Below are positions 7,482 through 9,398 of a stretch of 9,398 nt of DNA, one piece after another. The notes beneath the pieces were generated by a model that saw only the letters and a list, made by a program, of their open reading frames with translations, was not told where the DNA came from and did no database searches. Where the stretch lies: the NCBI GenBank assembly GCA_945947685.1, contig CAMEYT010000006.1, positions 1 to 9,398 of the forward strand, read 5' to 3'. The position numbers were made by a program, and so were the translations under genes. How positions within the stretch are numbered: position 1 is the stretch's first letter; each line of letters opens with the position of its first letter. Origin of the DNA: an uncultured Bacillota bacterium (GTDB taxonomy: Bacteria; Bacillota; Clostridia; Christensenellales; UBA1242).

Positions 7482-7507
7482 GGTAGTGTATAACACTATC
7501 TTTTTTT
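7482..7507 (+). terminator. Intrinsic terminator after thiI (end of pheST operon)
   Basis: GGTAGTGT (7482-7489) pairs with ACACTATC (7493-7500), with one G-U and an ATA loop, followed by seven T (7501-7507). A-U pairs from the AAA before 7481 can extend the stem. It begins 24 nt after the thiI stop. Confidence 0.92.
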
Positions 7508-7612
7508 ATGAAAAGGGAAGTTAAAAACAAAAAGAATTGAGGTGAATATTTACCAGTTTGAATAAATGTAATTATTCATACTTGTGTTTTTTAATTTGAA
7601 CAATTAATGGAG

Positions 7613-7658
7613 TAGGGAGGAGGAAAAATACATGAAGCTTAATTTATATATTTTTTAA
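7613..7658 (+). other. Orphan strong Shine-Dalgarno with eight-codon micro-ORF
   Basis: TAGGGAGGAGG (7613-7623) is the best Shine-Dalgarno in the window. After 8 nt comes ATG (7632), which opens only MKLNLYIF before TAA (7656-7658). A hairpin and T-run follow 18 nt later. It may be a leader peptide, a very short translated RNA, or the remnant of a decayed gene. No promoter is evident and no homologue is known to me, so it is not called as a CDS. Confidence 0.35.
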
Positions 7659-7675
7659 TTTTTTAGAGTAAAATT

Positions 7676-7713
7676 CATTGCTTAATTAAAAAAAATAAAA
7701 GCAAGTGTTTTTT
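7676..7713 (+). terminator. Possible weak intrinsic terminator
   Basis: CATTGCTT (7676-7683) can pair with AAGCAAgTG (7699-7707, one bulged G) across a 15-nt A-rich loop, followed by six T (7708-7713). The long loop makes it weaker than the thiI terminator. It may end the micro-ORF transcript or back up operon termination. Confidence 0.4.
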
Positions 7714-7823
7714 ATCTCTCAACTTAATTTTTAAATTAGATTAAAAAACTTTGTATACTCATCTATATTTATAAATTTTAAATTTATCTTTTTTCATTTT
7801 TATAAATTTTTATAAAAAATCGA

Positions 7824-7837
7824 TGAATATTTATACA
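7824..7837. promoter_or_regulatory. ARG-box-like ArgR operator, upstream of argR promoter
   Basis: TGAATATTTATACA has the ARG-box form (TGAAT-n4-ATTCA type); its complement TGTATAAATATTCA is close to the consensus. It ends 8 bp before the argR -35 element. The match is visible; binding is inferred from known ArgR autoregulation. Confidence 0.6.
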
Positions 7838-7845
7838 AATATTGC

Positions 7846-7874
7846 TTGCATAATTATAAAAAATGTTGTATAAT
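7846..7874 (+). promoter_or_regulatory. Sigma-A promoter of argR-recN
   Basis: TTGCAT (7846-7851), a 17-bp spacer and a perfect TATAAT (7869-7874). Predicted +1 is near 7881, leaving a leader of about 89 nt. The -10 lies inside an ARG-box-like site and the -35 inside a 15-bp repeat that recurs inverted downstream of the start. Confidence 0.8.
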
Positions 7875-7879
7875 ATTCA
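7867..7879. promoter_or_regulatory. ARG-box-like operator over the argR -10
   Basis: TGTATAATATTCA is one base shorter than a typical ARG-box core (TGTATAAATATTCA) and fully covers the TATAAT. ArgR bound here would block RNA polymerase. Moderate confidence because part of the match is the -10 itself. Confidence 0.5.
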
Positions 7880-7889
7880 AAATAGGGCT

Positions 7890-7911
7890 TATAATTATAA
7901 ATTTATAATTA
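7890..7911. repeat. 22-bp perfect palindrome in the argR leader
   Basis: A perfect A/T-only palindrome, ATAATTATAAA followed by TTTATAATTAT, centred about 20 nt after the predicted start. It overlaps the right copy of the 15-bp repeat. It could be an operator or a weak RNA hairpin. Confidence 0.7.
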
Positions 7912-7969
7912 TGCAAAAATCGCTATATGGGCCTAAAATAAAGGGATATAGAGATATTAGGAGGTTAAA

Positions 7970-8422
7970 ATGGCAAGAAGCAATAGACAATCAAAAATTC
8001 TTGAAATTATCTCTGTAAAAGAAATTGAAACTCAAGACGAACTTGCTAGAGAACTTAAAAACGCAAACTTTGACATAACTCAAGCAACAATTTCAAGAGA
8101 TATTAAAGAGCTTGGATTAACAAAAATTCTGAGTTCTTCGGGAAAATATAAATACGCTCCAGTTGGAAGTGCAGAAGAAACACTTTCTAACAAATATCTT
8201 TTAATTCTTAGAGAAGCTGTTATTTCAGTTCGTTCAGCTCTTAATATAGTGGTGATTAAGACTCTTAAGGGAATGGCTGCAGGTATTTCTTCTTTCATTG
8301 ATAAATTGAACTTGACCGAATTAATGGGTGCTACATATGGTGATGACACGGTAATGCTAATTTTCCCTTCAACATCATATGCTCTCGAAACAGTTGATAC
8401 TTTAAATGAAATGTTAAGCTAG
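7970..8422 (+). CDS. argR: Arginine repressor ArgR
   Basis: An arginine-sensing, hexameric transcription factor that represses arginine synthesis and, in Firmicutes, activates arginine breakdown. The 150 residues are the normal length. A winged helix-turn-helix domain spans about 1-70, with QATISRDIKELGL (38-50) as recognition region and KYKYAPV (59-65) as the wing end. The C-terminal oligomerisation and arginine-binding domain has TLKGMAAGISSFID (98-111) and the arginine-contacting GDD (124-126). The usual GTIAGDDT reads GATYGDDT here, a small departure next to the ligand pocket. The start is ATG 7970, 5 nt after AGGAGG (7959-7964). ARG-box-like sites around its promoter point to autoregulation. 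recN follows after 11 nt, the standard argR-recN pairing of Firmicutes. No arginine pathway genes lie in the window, so its targets are elsewhere. Confidence 0.96.
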   Translation: MARSNRQSKILEIISVKEIETQDELARELKNANFDITQATISRDIKELGLTKILSSSGKYKYAPVGSAEETLSNKYLLILREAVISVRSALNIVVIKTLKGMAAGISSFIDKLNLTELMGATYGDDTVMLIFPSTSYALETVDTLNEMLS

Positions 8423-8433
8423 AAGGTGATAAT

Positions 8434-9398
8434 ATGTTAGAAAGTTTAAATATTAAAAATTTAGCACTTATTAAAGAAGAAAGAATTGATTTTAAAACGG
8501 GTCTTAATGTGTTACTTGGCGAAACAGGAAGTGGTAAAAGTTTGATTTTTGATGCTATTTCATTTGTTTTAGGACAAAATAATGACAAGTCTTTACTTAG
8601 AACTGGTGAAGATTTTATGAAAGTAGAGGCTATTTTCACTAATCTAACACAAAATGTAAGAGATATTTTAAGAGACTATGAAATTGAAGATGATGAAATT
8701 CTTATTTCAAGAATGCTCACAAAAGAAGGAAAATCCAGTTATAAAATTAATGGACAAACAGCAGTTGCATCTATGGTCAAAAATTTATCAAAAAATCTTT
8801 TAGATTCTCTTGTTCAGCATGAAAGTATAGAATTATTAAAAACAAAAAATCATCTAGGAATGCTTGATAAATTTGGGGGAGAAAAAATCTCTCAATTAAA
8901 AAGTGAATTAAATGTAATTCTTGACGAAAAACACGGAATTGAAAAGAAGATTAAAGATCTCGGTGGAGACCCCATGGAGAGAGAAAGAAACAAAGATATA
9001 TATCTTTTTCAGTTGCAGGAAATTGAGAATGCTGACTTAAAATTAAATGAGGAAGATGAAATAAAAGAAAGATTAACTATCCTTTCAAATGCAGAAAAGA
9101 TCTATGATGCTGTTACAGTTGCCGATAATAATCTTTCGGAAAGTGCTTCCTCTGCATTAAATCAAGTTAATGAAGTTATTTACGCTCTAAATCCTCTTGA
9201 TTCAATAGATACAATTAAAGAATGTAATGATAGATTGATTAGCTTAAGATATGAACTTGAAGATATTACTGAAACACTACACGATATGCGTCGTTCTGTT
9301 AATTATGACGAAATTGAATATAATAAATTGGATTCAAGATTAGATCTAATTAAATCGTTAAAGAAAAAATATGGAGGAACAACCGAAAAAGTTATTGA
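8434..9398 (+). CDS. recN: DNA repair ATPase RecN, 5' part (3' end outside window)
   Basis: The frame from ATG 8434 stays open to the window edge, giving 321 codons of an expected roughly 550-570. RecN is an SMC-like ATPase acting early in double-strand break repair. The N-terminal head begins MLESLNIKNLALI, with Walker A GETGSGKS at residues 29-36. SSYKINGQTA matches the RecN 'INGQ/R' segment, and LVQHESIELL (Q128, H129) corresponds to the hallmark GQHEHQ.LL, here with HES for HEH. A coiled-coil arm starts near 150 and contains the typical FQLQEIENADL. Walker B, the signature motif and the second half of the coiled coil lie beyond the edge. The ribosome binding site AGAAGGTG (8421-8428) overlaps the argR stop, so the two genes are co-transcribed and probably coupled. 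Confidence 0.95.
   Translation, partial: MLESLNIKNLALIKEERIDFKTGLNVLLGETGSGKSLIFDAISFVLGQNNDKSLLRTGEDFMKVEAIFTNLTQNVRDILRDYEIEDDEILISRMLTKEGKSSYKINGQTAVASMVKNLSKNLLDSLVQHESIELLKTKNHLGMLDKFGGEKISQLKSELNVILDEKHGIEKKIKDLGGDPMERERNKDIYLFQLQEIENADLKLNEEDEIKERLTILSNAEKIYDAVTVADNNLSESASSALNQVNEVIYALNPLDSIDTIKECNDRLISLRYELEDITETLHDMRRSVNYDEIEYNKLDSRLDLIKSLKKKYGGTTEKVI

Larger units (their letters stand above)
7508..7823. other. AT-rich intergenic stretch, no gene recognised
   Basis: Neither strand holds an ORF above about a dozen codons. It contains a 7-bp dyad TGAATAA-n6-TTATTCA (7559-7578), a strong Shine-Dalgarno with an eight-codon ORF (7613-7658), a terminator-like hairpin (7676-7713), a 17-bp dyad ATAAATTT-T-AAATTTAT (7771-7787), and a perfect tandem repeat of TTTTTATAAA (7797-7816). 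A/T tracts dominate, so intrinsic DNA curvature is likely. No well-matched promoter was found for the micro-ORF. Confidence 0.6.
7846..7916. repeat. 15-bp inverted repeat flanking the argR transcription start
   Basis: TTGCATAATTATAAA (7846-7860) recurs exactly as its complement, TTTATAATTATGCAA, at 7902-7916. The core TGCATAATTATAAA differs at two positions from the ARG-box form TGAATAATTATACA. One copy covers the -35; the other lies about 21-35 nt into the transcript. Confidence 0.75.

Noticed and set aside
7508..7540. Ten-codon ORF (MKREVKNKKN) right after the thiI terminator
   Set aside because: It has no Shine-Dalgarno; the sequence before it is the terminator's T-run. It is a chance ORF.
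7539..7565. GAGGTGA followed by a short open stretch, as a second translation start
   Set aside because: The only start codon is a GTG overlapping the Shine-Dalgarno-like bases, and the frame closes after seven codons.
7736..7820. AT-rich direct and inverted repeats as a replication origin or CRISPR-like array
   Set aside because: There are no DnaA boxes in a cluster, no regular spacer-repeat pattern and no associated genes. Short A/T-only repeats are expected in such DNA; at most they act as a curved or UP-like element for the argR promoter.
8331..8639. 102-codon minus-strand ORF across the argR end and recN start
   Set aside because: It is antisense to two well-recognised genes, has low-complexity Ser/Leu-rich composition, no ribosome binding site and no recognisable domain. 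The shorter antisense ORFs inside pheS, pheT, thiI and argR (for example 8080-8349) fail for the same reasons.

Overview
The window is AT-rich chromosomal DNA from a low-G+C, spore-forming Firmicute, most likely in Clostridia. The evidence is a YunB-type sporulation gene, a Phe-specific T-box leader on pheS, a rhodanese-less ThiI beside its own cysteine desulfurase, the argR-recN pair, and strong AGGAGG-type ribosome binding sites. Genus cannot be fixed from the sequence. Nearly everything is core housekeeping. I see no mobile element, CRISPR array, rRNA, tRNA or phage gene.

Layout. (1) 1-554, plus: 3' part of yunB, cut by the left edge. (2) 555-1415, minus: an RluA-family pseudouridine synthase whose stop codon directly abuts the yunB stop. 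(3) 1416-1495: a compact divergent promoter region with two TTGACA -35 boxes back to back, 7 bp apart. The leftward promoter predicts an almost leaderless rluA mRNA. (4) About 1496-1752: a Phe T-box leader with specifier codon UUC and mutually exclusive antiterminator and terminator. (5) 1768-7458, plus: pheS, pheT, an IscS/NifZ-type cysteine desulfurase and thiI, packed with gaps of 4 and 3 nt and then a 4-nt overlap, closed by a terminator at 7482-7507. (6) 7508-7969: a very AT-rich intergenic stretch with an eight-codon micro-ORF behind a strong Shine-Dalgarno, a terminator-like hairpin, A/T-tract repeats, and then a promoter with ARG-box-like operators. (7) 7970-8422: argR. (8) 8434-9398: 5' part of recN, cut by the right edge.

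How the genes work together. The T-box should read through when uncharged tRNA-Phe accumulates and raise PheRS (alpha and beta subunits). Because no terminator or clear promoter is visible before the next two genes, the same signal should also raise the desulfurase and ThiI, which together put 4-thiouridine at position 8 of tRNAs. The operon therefore links charging of one tRNA with thiolation of many. ArgR is probably autoregulated through the operators at its promoter and is co-transcribed with recN.

The most interesting observations are regulatory: the pheST-nifZ-thiI operon under one T-box, the probable leaderless rluA, the inverted operator array at argR, and the orphan micro-ORF. I did not find a convincing undescribed multi-gene system.
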